Positions 1-6,047 of a stretch of 10,816 bases of DNA are shown here, in pieces (position 1 is the first letter of the stretch; the number at the start of each line of letters is the position of its first letter). The notes under the pieces were generated by a model. That model had not been told where the DNA came from and ran no database searches. It saw only the letters and a list, made by a program, of their open reading frames with translations. The stretch covers positions 1 through 10,816 of the forward strand of contig JAKQBU010000379.1 of the NCBI GenBank assembly GCA_029573975.1, written 5' to 3'. Source of the DNA: Planctomycetota bacterium (GTDB lineage Bacteria > Planctomycetota > Phycisphaerae > Sedimentisphaerales > SM23-30). The translations under genes were made by a program, and so were the position numbers.

Positions 1-1
1 A

Positions 2-115
2 ACGCAAGAACATATCCGCCAGCGGATTGCCATGGATATGCAGCGTGATCAACAATCTCAAGGGCGTTTACAAACCATAACCATGCTTCACAAGGAACGA
101 AGAGAAGCTATATGA
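2..115 (+). CDS. C-terminal end of an unidentified protein (partial, 5' end outside window)
   Basis: An open frame enters from the left edge and runs 37 codons to a TGA at 113-115. The peptide is strongly charged and rich in Gln, Arg and Met (it includes RQRIAMDMQRDQQSQGRLQ and ends HKERREAI), which fits an amphipathic helix at the end of a soluble protein better than random DNA. It would end 9 bp before the stop of the convergent M56 protease gene. I do not recognise the family, and 114 bases is too short to exclude chance. The other five frames here are interrupted by stops or are less protein-like. Existence as a gene is inference. Confidence 0.35.
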   Translation, partial: TQEHIRQRIAMDMQRDQQSQGRLQTITMLHKERREAI

Positions 116-124
116 TCCCGGTAA

Positions 125-1597
125 CTATGCTACAGTCTCAATAATTCCTGATATATATAAAGCGTTTGGTAAGGATATACTAAGATTCGAACGAAGTCTC
201 CCAAATGAACCATACAACTGTAATTTACGCAGTTTAGGGTCATCTGGTCCAGATCGAAACGTACCTGCTGCTGAACGAAAACCTGGTGCAAAAACATCTA
301 CGGAAACATCTTCTTCATTATCAGGTACAAACTCTAACTTGAAATCTCCGTTGCTATCTGTGAAGGTTTCATATATTTTGCGGTCTGTTGATACCCGTAC
401 TTGTCGCATATCCGTTGCTGGAATAGCAACACGAACTAATGCGTTCTTGATAGGTTCTCCCGTTTCATCTGCAAATACCTGGCCCGAAACTATTTTTAGA
501 TCAGTAGCGGTCTCTCCTGATTTATTGTCGAAAGCCAATGTTGACGCTATGATACAAACTGCTATTAGGAGGATTGCCATGACCGAGGGTAGCCAGCTTG
601 ATTTTCGTTCGGATGGGCTGTCTTTACCGAGGAGGCGGCGGATGCGGTCGAAAAGGGTCGGGCCGCTGATGGTAAGGGCGAAGGCGGAGCGGGCGGCGCG
701 GATTTCGGCCATGGTGGTGAGGGCCTTGGCGTAGAAGAGGCGGTCCTGGCAGACACTGACGGCCAGGTCGTCGCAGCAGTTTTCCCGCTCGATGCGGATT
801 CGGTGTGAAACCCACCAGACAGCCGGGTGATAGAAGCCCAGAATCTCGACCGCGGTTTGCAGCATATTGACCAGATAATCGTGGCGTTTGATATGGGCCA
901 GTTCGTGGGCCAGAATCACCTCGATCTGCTGGGGACTCAGGCCGGTCAGGGCGCTGGCCGGCAGCAGGATGGCGGGTTTGAGGTGGCCGACGACGGCTGG
1001 GACCTGTACCAGGGCCGATTCGAATAAGTCGATGGATTGGCGGATGGCCAGCCGGCCCGCTAGCTGGTGTAACTTTGCTTTCAATTCCGGCGAGACCGGC
1101 TGAATCATGCGGCGGCGGAATTTTTGCAGTTGGGTCCAGCCGCCCAGATACCAGAGGCTCAAGCCCAATACCCCCGCCAGCCAGCCGGCCACGATATAAG
1201 GCAAAGCCGCTCCCAGTGTATGGGTGAACCGGTCCTGCCAGGGCAGGGCCGAGGCGGCTGGGGCTATGGATACCGGCGGTATTTCGATATCAGGCATATC
1301 GGTAATTACAGGGGTAGCAGCGTCAGTATCGGATAAATCAGCTGGAGGCTGTACCGCCGGCGTAGGGTGATTTTCCGGCGTAGGAATCATCTGCAAGGTG
1401 ATGACCGGGGCGCAGACCATCAGGGCCAGGCCGCCGCAGGCGATCAGGTAACGCAGATGGGCGGAGGAATTACGGAGCAGTTTGAGCAGGACCGCCAGCA
1501 GCAGGGCGATCGCGAAAGCCTGCCAGACGAAATGGACCAGGGTCCAGCCGATTTTTTGGGTTATTGCCGCCTGAAAGATGTTCTGCATGGTTTCCAT
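125..1597 (-). CDS. M56 family (BlaR1/MecR1-type) membrane zinc metalloprotease with C-terminal regulatory-like domain
   Basis: Predicted integral-membrane antirepressor that, in BlaR1/MecR1 systems, senses an extracellular signal and triggers cleavage of the partner BlaI repressor. Numbering from the start at 1597 (490 aa): membrane segments at about 17-41, 49-71, 130-152 and 336-356; a Pro-rich loop at 72-129; zinc motif HELAH at 231-235; and a conserved ENCCDD at 272-277 whose Glu is the likely third zinc ligand. After the last membrane segment comes a beta-rich domain (about 369-448, with TDSNGDFKLEF) resembling carboxypeptidase regulatory-like domains. No penicillin-binding serine motif is visible, so beta-lactam sensing is not supported. 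A longer start at 1618 exists, but GAGGG lies 8 nt before the ATG at 1597 and that start clears the upstream repressor's stop. It is the second gene of the operon, so it should be repressed by BlaI. The last ~35 residues match nothing I know; the stop is TAG. Confidence 0.92.
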   Translation of the reverse strand: METMQNIFQAAITQKIGWTLVHFVWQAFAIALLLAVLLKLLRNSSAHLRYLIACGGLALMVCAPVITLQMIPTPENHPTPAVQPPADLSDTDAATPVITDMPDIEIPPVSIAPAASALPWQDRFTHTLGAALPYIVAGWLAGVLGLSLWYLGGWTQLQKFRRRMIQPVSPELKAKLHQLAGRLAIRQSIDLFESALVQVPAVVGHLKPAILLPASALTGLSPQQIEVILAHELAHIKRHDYLVNMLQTAVEILGFYHPAVWWVSHRIRIERENCCDDLAVSVCQDRLFYAKALTTMAEIRAARSAFALTISGPTLFDRIRRLLGKDSPSERKSSWLPSVMAILLIAVCIIASTLAFDNKSGETATDLKIVSGQVFADETGEPIKNALVRVAIPATDMRQVRVSTDRKIYETFTDSNGDFKLEFVPDNEEDVSVDVFAPGFRSAAGTFRSGPDDPKLRKLQLYGSFGRLRSNLSISLPNALYISGIIETVA

Positions 1598-1598
1598 A

Positions 1599-1982
1599 TT
1601 ATTTTCCCTCGATTTCATCCAGCATTTTTTTGATTTTCGCCAGTTCGCCGGCGGAGATTTTTTTGGCCGACAAGGCCCGCAGGACCAGTTTTTCCGCCGA
1701 GCCGCCGAAGGCCTTGTCCATCAGATCGCCCAGGAGCTGGCGCTGGGTCTGCTCCTCGGGCAGGTGGGCCTGATAGACATGGGTCCGCTGGGACTGGTCG
1801 CGCACGACAAGTCCCTTCTCCGCCATGATTTGCATCAACTTCAGCGTAGTGGTATAGCCGGTGGGCTGCTGCCTGCTTAACGTTTCATTGACCTGCCGGA
1901 CGGTGCTGGGGCCTTTCTCCCACAGGATGCCCAGGATCGCCAGCTCGCTTTCGGTAGGTTTCGGCATTTTTGGTTTGACCAT
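1599..1982 (-). CDS. BlaI/MecI/CopY family transcriptional repressor
   Basis: A 127-residue winged-helix repressor of normal family length. It binds operator DNA as a dimer and is inactivated when its M56 partner is activated. The N-terminal half (about residues 8-75) is the winged helix-turn-helix, starting with PTESELAILGILWEKGPSTV and with the recognition helix around GYTTTLKLMQIMAEKGLV at 42-59. The C-terminal half (about 78-127) is the helical dimerisation part. The frame is open up to an ATG at 2021, but that codon overlaps the -10 box; the ATG at 1982 has AAAGGA 7 nt upstream and starts at the conserved family N-terminus. Its stop at 1599-1601 lies 1 bp before the ATG of the M56 protease, so the two form one operon. 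Two palindromes in its own promoter indicate autorepression. Family assignment is secure; the inducer and target regulon are unknown. Confidence 0.95.
   Translation of the reverse strand: MVKPKMPKPTESELAILGILWEKGPSTVRQVNETLSRQQPTGYTTTLKLMQIMAEKGLVVRDQSQRTHVYQAHLPEEQTQRQLLGDLMDKAFGGSAEKLVLRALSAKKISAGELAKIKKMLDEIEGK
1606..1610 (-). promoter_or_regulatory. Ribosome binding site of the M56 protease gene
   Basis: GAGGG on the minus strand, 8 nt before the ATG at 1597. It lies inside the last codons of the repressor gene, so translation of the two genes is probably coupled. It supports the ATG at 1597 over the in-frame ATG at 1618. Confidence 0.65.
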
Positions 1983-1989
1983 GGCAAAA

Positions 1990-1995
1990 TCCTTT
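1990..1995 (-). promoter_or_regulatory. Ribosome binding site of the BlaI-type repressor
   Basis: AAAGGA on the minus strand, 7 nt before the ATG at 1982. It fixes the start at 1982 and rules out the upstream ATG at 2021. The same hexamer and spacing precede the htrA-like gene. Confidence 0.75.
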
Positions 1996-2019
1996 CTGAT
2001 GGTTGAGTTATCTATCTTC

Positions 2020-2047
2020 AATATACGACATATTTCGTACTTGTCAA
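2020..2047 (-). promoter_or_regulatory. Promoter of the repressor-protease operon
   Basis: On the minus strand, a perfect -35 TTGACA (2042-2047) is followed after a 16-bp spacer by the -10 TATATT (2020-2025). Transcription would start near 2013 and leave a leader of about 30 nt before the repressor ATG. The spacer holds one palindromic operator and the -35 overlaps the other, so repressor binding would directly block RNA polymerase. Motifs are seen in the sequence; activity is inferred. Confidence 0.8.
2024..2039. promoter_or_regulatory. BlaI-type operator 1 (promoter spacer)
   Basis: TACGACATATTTCGTA, a 16-bp dyad with arms TACGA/TCGTA and a symmetric ATAT core; only the positions flanking the core (C and T) break perfect symmetry. 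It fills the spacer between -35 and -10, just as operators do in bla/mec systems, although the half-site differs from the staphylococcal TACA/TGTA. Confidence 0.8.
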
Positions 2048-2061
2048 CGAAATTTTTCGTA
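2046..2061. promoter_or_regulatory. BlaI-type operator 2 (overlapping and upstream of -35)
   Basis: AACGAAATTTTTCGTA is a second copy of the same 16-bp pattern with arms ACGA/TCGT. Its centre (2053.5) lies 22 bp from the centre of operator 1 (2031.5), about two helical turns, so two dimers would sit on the same DNA face. It is a slightly weaker match (outer base A instead of T). Confidence 0.7.
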
Positions 2062-2242
2062 TTTTAGTAAAAAATCTTCATTTTCCTGTCCAGAGTATTC
2101 CACGAAAACCAGTCAACACAAACAGCCTGATTTAATCATTGTTCATAAGATTTTGCCAGAAATATAGTTACCATGTTTTTTATGCCTGTTTTTTACGCAA
2201 GAAAGATACGGTAAATTGTGTAAGGAGCCGGCTGGTGGAATA

Positions 2243-2257
2243 TCCATATACTATGGA
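2243..2257. promoter_or_regulatory. Palindrome upstream of the HtrA-like gene, possible operator
   Basis: TCCATATACTATGGA has perfect 6-bp arms (TCCATA/TATGGA) around TAC. It covers the -35 area of the TATAAT box at 2270-2275, a usual position for a regulator site. It does not resemble the BlaI operators. The regulator is unknown. Confidence 0.4.
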
Positions 2258-2269
2258 CTAATTGGTGAA

Positions 2270-2275
2270 TATAAT
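2270..2275 (+). promoter_or_regulatory. Candidate -10 box of the HtrA-like gene
   Basis: Perfect TATAAT about 50 bp before the ATG at 2328. No good TTGACA-like -35 is found 16-18 bp upstream; the dyad at 2243-2257 occupies that position. This suggests an activator-dependent or weak promoter, or that transcription starts elsewhere. Confidence 0.45.
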
Positions 2276-2314
2276 ACGAAAGCGATGCGTGCTTTGAACT
2301 TGCAGGTGCAGTAG

Positions 2315-2320
2315 AAAGGA
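2315..2320 (+). promoter_or_regulatory. Ribosome binding site of the HtrA-like gene
   Basis: AAAGGA followed by a 7-nt spacer to the ATG at 2328, the same arrangement as for the BlaI-type gene. Confidence 0.7.
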
Positions 2321-2327
2321 TAAAACG

Positions 2328-3764
2328 ATGACTCGCTGGCGATTGCTTCTGATGGGGACTTTTGCAGTTTCATTTTTTCAGGCGGCTGGTGCGTCGGGAG
2401 CCTACAGCCGAATTACGCCCGTGGTGGAGGCTTTCGATAAAAACAAAGATGCCGTAGTAAGTATTACCGGCAAACAGCTTGCCCAGATGCAGCAGGGTCT
2501 TTTCAGCTGGGGGTTTGAAGACCTGCCGTTTTTTCAGCAGAAACGCTCTATCGAAATGCCCTTTCTCGGTTCCGGATTTGTAATCAGCCCCCGGGGTTAT
2601 ATCATCACTAACGCTCATGTCGTTGCCCAGGCAACCGAAATCACCATCCATATGACGAATGGAAATGCCTATCAGGCCCAGATTGTGGCGGCGGATGTTT
2701 CCGCGGACCTGGCGGTTCTGAAAATTGAAGTGGAAAAACCGCTGCCGGCTGTGACCCTGGGCCGCAGCGATGATCTGAAAATCGGCGAAACCGTTCTGGC
2801 CATCGGCAATCCCTTCGGCTATCAGCAAACGCTTACCGACGGCATTATCAGTGCCATTCACCGGGAAGTGGATGTGGAACAGCTCAGCATGCGCGATTTA
2901 ATCCAGATTTCGGCACCGATCAATCCCGGCAACAGCGGCGGCCCCCTGCTGAATATCAACGGGGAGGTAATCGGCATCAATACCGCGATTCGCAAAGCGG
3001 CCCAGGGAATCGGATTTGCGATACCGATTGACTGGCTTCAGGAAATCATTCCTTCCATGCTGAATGTGGACCGGCTGCGGCGGGCAGACCTGGGTCTGGA
3101 TGTTGCTGATCCGGCGGCCGCAAAAGAGCCGGAGGCTGCCGAGGCGGGTGCATCCGATACTGCCGGGGTTCTGGTGAAAGCCATTCGGCCCGGTAGTGCG
3201 GCCCATCATGCCGGGTTTGAGGTCGGCGACCGGATTACCGCGGTCAACCAGCATCCGGTTTCTTCGGCCCTGGAATTTTATTTTGTAATGCTCGAGCAAA
3301 AGATGGGTTCGGAAGTGCAATTTTCCATCCTGCGGGAAAATCAATCCCAAGTCCTGCCGGTACGTTTTGCACAGCGGCCCCAGCCCGATGGCAAGGCCCT
3401 GGCCCGGCAATTGTTCGGCATCGAGATTGCGCCGCTGACCGAACAGATGATTCGCCGCTATCGGATTGCCGGAAATCCGGATATGGTGGTAGTCACGGAG
3501 GTGGAGCCGGGAGGGCCGGCCGATAATGCCGGGATCGAACCGGGCGATTTACTCATCGGATTAAATGGCAGCGAGATTGCGAACCTGGAACAACTGGGAC
3601 TGGTTCTGGAAGAAATAGAAGGAGGGGCGTTATTGAAAATCACTTTCAATCGAACGCAATCCTATTTCGGATACCAGGAGGTTATCCAATATACCCGTAC
3701 GGTCCGCACGCGCGCTGCGCAGCCGCAAAAAACCGGCAATACCCAGGAAGAGATTGCCATATAA
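2328..3764 (+). CDS. HtrA/DegP-type periplasmic serine endoprotease with two PDZ domains
   Basis: Predicted secreted chaperone-protease that degrades or refolds misfolded envelope proteins. The 478-residue protein starts with a signal peptide (about 1-25, MTRWRLLLMG then a hydrophobic stretch ending near ASGA). A trypsin-like domain follows with the full triad: His97 in ITNAHVV, Asp127 in SADLAVLKI and Ser203 in PGNSGGPL. A loop rich in Phe and Gln (about 57-73) lies before the catalytic core, as in DegP. PDZ1 spans about 252-347 (GSAAHHAGFEVGD) and PDZ2 about 362-442 (GPADNAGIEPGD); an Ala/Glu-rich linker at 260-277 joins protease and PDZ1. Length and order match the protease-PDZ-PDZ architecture of DegP/DegQ. 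It is monocistronic, divergent from the BlaI operon and convergent with the tyrosine kinase gene. No BlaI operator is seen in front of it. The choice between DegP, DegQ or a paralogue cannot be made here. Confidence 0.95.
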   Translation: MTRWRLLLMGTFAVSFFQAAGASGAYSRITPVVEAFDKNKDAVVSITGKQLAQMQQGLFSWGFEDLPFFQQKRSIEMPFLGSGFVISPRGYIITNAHVVAQATEITIHMTNGNAYQAQIVAADVSADLAVLKIEVEKPLPAVTLGRSDDLKIGETVLAIGNPFGYQQTLTDGIISAIHREVDVEQLSMRDLIQISAPINPGNSGGPLLNINGEVIGINTAIRKAAQGIGFAIPIDWLQEIIPSMLNVDRLRRADLGLDVADPAAAKEPEAAEAGASDTAGVLVKAIRPGSAAHHAGFEVGDRITAVNQHPVSSALEFYFVMLEQKMGSEVQFSILRENQSQVLPVRFAQRPQPDGKALARQLFGIEIAPLTEQMIRRYRIAGNPDMVVVTEVEPGGPADNAGIEPGDLLIGLNGSEIANLEQLGLVLEEIEGGALLKITFNRTQSYFGYQEVIQYTRTVRTRAAQPQKTGNTQEEIAI

Positions 3765-3765
3765 A

Positions 3766-3798
3766 CGCCGGCGAACTTACGATTTTTTCTCGCCGCCG
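3766..3798. terminator. Imperfect hairpin across the convergent stops, possible weak terminator
   Basis: Arms around CGGCGA (3769-3774) and TCGCCG (3790-3795) extend to an 8-bp stem with one C-C mismatch and a 15-nt loop containing six T residues. It lies between and over the ends of the htrA-like and kinase genes, which are only 12 bp apart. No T-run follows the stem on either strand, so it is not a canonical intrinsic terminator. Confidence 0.25.
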
Positions 3799-5963
3799 AT
3801 ATACTCATAATATCTATCGTAGCTTTCCTGGAAGTAGCCGCCCCGGCGCGGACGCACCGCATTCAGCAAAACACCCAGAATCCGCACATTTCCAGCCCGC
3901 AGCTCGCGCAGCATACGCTGCACCACCCCGCGCGGGGTATCCTCGGCATGAACCACGAGTAAGGTTCCGTCGGTAAATCCGGCCAGTATTTTCGCATCCG
4001 TCACGACCAGCATCGGGGGCCCGTCGATGATTATATGATCATAATGCTTCTTTTGATGGTTCAGAAATTCCCGCATCCGCACACTGTTCAGCAATTCCGC
4101 CGGATTGGGCGGCGTAGGTCCGCTCTCGACCAGAGCCAGTCCCTCCATGCCGGTGGAACGAATGGCTTCCGACTCCTGCACCTGCCCCACCAGCAGATTG
4201 CTTAAGCCGCGCGGCGTTCCTTCCGCCGGAAACATGCGGCTCAAGGCCGGCCGGCGGAAATTCGCATCGATCAGCAGGACCTTTTTCCCTTCCGCCGCCA
4301 GGGTAATTCCCAGATTCACCGCCGTGGTCGTCTTGCCGCAATCGGCGGTGCTGCTGGTTATCAGAATGCTTCTCATCTCCTCGGCGGGCGCACTGAAAAA
4401 CAGGTTGGTCCGCACCTGTCGAAACGACTCGCTGAATATCGACTGCGGATGAATCGCCGCCACTTTGGCGATGGGGATTTCATCGGCGTCCTTGTCTTCG
4501 TATTCCGGCACGATTCCCAGCAGCGGGATATTCAGATAACGCACCACATCACTGGGGCTCTTGATCGAATCATCCAGGAATTCCAGCAGGAATAGCAAGC
4601 CTGCCGAGAGCATCAGACCCAAAATAAATCCGCCCGGCAAAAATATCTCCAGCCTCGGAAAACTCATTTCCAGCGGCTCCGTCGGGGTGCTGGCAATCTC
4701 CACTCGTACTCGATCCGGACTGGTCATTGTCGCCTTGGTCGAATTGATCTCGTTTTCATAGGTTTCCAGCCGATCTACCATCAGCTTGATCTGTTCCTCT
4801 CCGCTTTCATAATCCGTGAGCCTTTGCTGCATATCACTGTATCGCGTGGAAACTTCCGCAAATTTATCATTAATCTCATTCAGCTCCTGCGTCAAGGATT
4901 GGACCTGGTTGAGGATACTCTGTTCCTCCGATGCACTGTATTGGCGTTCCAATTCCGCTTCCCGCTGCGTGGAGATCGCCTGCACCGCTTCGATTCGTTT
5001 CTTCACTTCCCGGATCTCCTGATGATCTTCACCCAGGCGCTCCAGTAAGCGGCTCATTTCCTCGTTCAGGCCCACCACCCGGTTTCGCAGCCCCTGTACC
5101 AGCGGATCCTGTTCAACCGCTAAGCGAACGGTGTTCGTCACCCCGTACTGCTGGCGCTGCTCCTGTATCTGTGCCTGTAAAATTTCCATTTCCTTCAGCA
5201 ATGCCTGCAATCGCAGCTTCTCCTGGTGGAGCAATTGCAATTCCTGCTGAACCACTATATCCCCGCCTTCCCAGCCTTTGGTACTGCTGATTAAACGCGC
5301 CAAATCCTTTTGGTTATTCCGTAGCCGGGTTAGTTCGTTCGTCAGGTCATCTTTGCCTTTGTTTAGCGTTTTGAGCCGGTCTCCAAACTCCCCCTCCGCA
5401 CCCGAAACCATATCCTGCTGAAACTGGTCCATTACCTCTCGTAATATCGCCTGTGCTTCCTCCGGACGGGCGGCACTGAATCCCAGCATGATCAAATCGG
5501 TATCCCGGCGCGGACTGGCGTAAAACGAATCCTTAAAATCCTCCATCAACTTCTGGGCGTTGTCTTTCCGCTTTTGAAACCACTTGGTCTCCTGGACCCG
5601 CAACCGCTGCAACACTCTGGTGATAAAGGATTCGCCCATCAACTGGGCCGCCTTACTCTGGGTTTCCAGGGCAATCACCCGCTCATTTACCTGGGTGGTC
5701 TGTCCCTTGAGTAAATCCGGTGCATTGGGCATCTTACATCGGATAAACGCCTGCGAGGTGTATTTCGGATAATACATCCGGCACAAATACCACAGGCCGC
5801 CGGCCAGGATGGTGCACAAAATCGTAACGATCAATATCAGCCAGATTCTTCTGCGGATAATTCCCATCACTTCCTTGAAGGTAAGGGTATTCATGGGGAC
5901 CGGCGCTCCTGCCGGCCGCGCAGCTATTCCGGCGGTTCTGGGTAAGGCTATCTGTCCACTCAT
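3777..5963 (-). CDS. Polysaccharide co-polymerase / BY-kinase fusion (Wzc/GumC-type)
   Basis: Inner-membrane protein that regulates chain length and export of an extracellular polysaccharide through autophosphorylation. Numbering from the start at 5963 (728 aa): Pro/Ala-rich tail 1-24; Wzz domain with membrane segment about 41-62; long coiled-coil periplasmic part (about 185-405); a Pro-containing stretch and second membrane segment about 440-461; then a cytoplasmic tyrosine-kinase domain. The kinase shows the ESFRQVR oligomerisation motif (EX2RX2R, Glu512, Arg515, Arg518), Walker A around GKTT (Lys544), Walker A' LLIDANFRRP (Asp566, Asn568), Walker B IIIDGPP (Asp647) and five tyrosines near the end (710, 715, 718, 719, 721). 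Walker A has ADC where PGE is usual, and Walker A' has Asn for the second Asp. An ATG at 5969 has its Shine-Dalgarno only 1 nt away, so 5963 is preferred. It follows the TPR gene by 84 bp and probably shares its transcript. Confidence 0.95.
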   Translation of the reverse strand: MSGQIALPRTAGIAARPAGAPVPMNTLTFKEVMGIIRRRIWLILIVTILCTILAGGLWYLCRMYYPKYTSQAFIRCKMPNAPDLLKGQTTQVNERVIALETQSKAAQLMGESFITRVLQRLRVQETKWFQKRKDNAQKLMEDFKDSFYASPRRDTDLIMLGFSAARPEEAQAILREVMDQFQQDMVSGAEGEFGDRLKTLNKGKDDLTNELTRLRNNQKDLARLISSTKGWEGGDIVVQQELQLLHQEKLRLQALLKEMEILQAQIQEQRQQYGVTNTVRLAVEQDPLVQGLRNRVVGLNEEMSRLLERLGEDHQEIREVKKRIEAVQAISTQREAELERQYSASEEQSILNQVQSLTQELNEINDKFAEVSTRYSDMQQRLTDYESGEEQIKLMVDRLETYENEINSTKATMTSPDRVRVEIASTPTEPLEMSFPRLEIFLPGGFILGLMLSAGLLFLLEFLDDSIKSPSDVVRYLNIPLLGIVPEYEDKDADEIPIAKVAAIHPQSIFSESFRQVRTNLFFSAPAEEMRSILITSSTADCGKTTTAVNLGITLAAEGKKVLLIDANFRRPALSRMFPAEGTPRGLSNLLVGQVQESEAIRSTGMEGLALVESGPTPPNPAELLNSVRMREFLNHQKKHYDHIIIDGPPMLVVTDAKILAGFTDGTLLVVHAEDTPRGVVQRMLRELRAGNVRILGVLLNAVRPRRGGYFQESYDRYYEYIGGEKKS

Positions 5964-5970
5964 AGTCATG

Positions 5971-5976
5971 CCTCTC
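5971..5976 (-). promoter_or_regulatory. Ribosome binding site that decides the kinase start
   Basis: GAGAGG on the minus strand lies 7 nt before the ATG at 5963 but only 1 nt before the in-frame ATG at 5969. The first spacing equals that of the repressor and htrA-like genes, so the protein most likely begins MSGQIALP. Confidence 0.6.
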
Positions 5977-5981
5977 TTCTC

Positions 5982-5997
5982 TGCAAAATCATTTGCA
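5982..5997. repeat. Inverted repeat in the TPR-kinase intergenic gap
   Basis: TGCAAA and TTTGCA, perfect 6-bp arms around a 4-nt loop (ATCA). On the coding (minus) strand an A-rich stretch precedes it and the ribosome binding site of the kinase gene follows 5 nt later. It could be a small RNA hairpin affecting translation or message stability between the two genes. On the + strand it is followed by a T-run, but no + gene ends here. Confidence 0.4.
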
Positions 5998-6047
5998 ATT
6001 TTTTAATTTTCCTTTTTCTATTTCAACGGACCTTCCAGTCCTTTATG

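Larger units (their letters stand above)
2062..2327. other. Divergent intergenic region upstream of the HtrA-like gene
   Basis: AT-rich stretch without a credible gene on either strand. Its left end borders the operators of the repressor operon. Its right half holds a 15-bp dyad (2243-2257), a TATAAT box (2270-2275) and the ribosome binding site of the protease gene. In 2062-2215 I see only short T-runs and no convincing RNA or promoter. Confidence 0.6.

Noticed and set aside
80..112. GCTTC/GAAGC arms as a terminator after the M56 gene
   Set aside because: Only 5-bp arms, a long loop and no T-run in the right direction.
339..734. 131-codon open frame on the + strand opposite the M56 gene
   Set aside because: It runs antisense to a well-supported gene across its zinc protease and membrane region, has no ribosome binding site I trust and no recognisable domain.
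1983..2021. Longer start (ATG at 2021) for the BlaI-type repressor
   Set aside because: It overlaps the -10 box of the operon promoter, and the ATG at 1982 has a proper AAAGGA at 7 nt and matches the family N-terminus.
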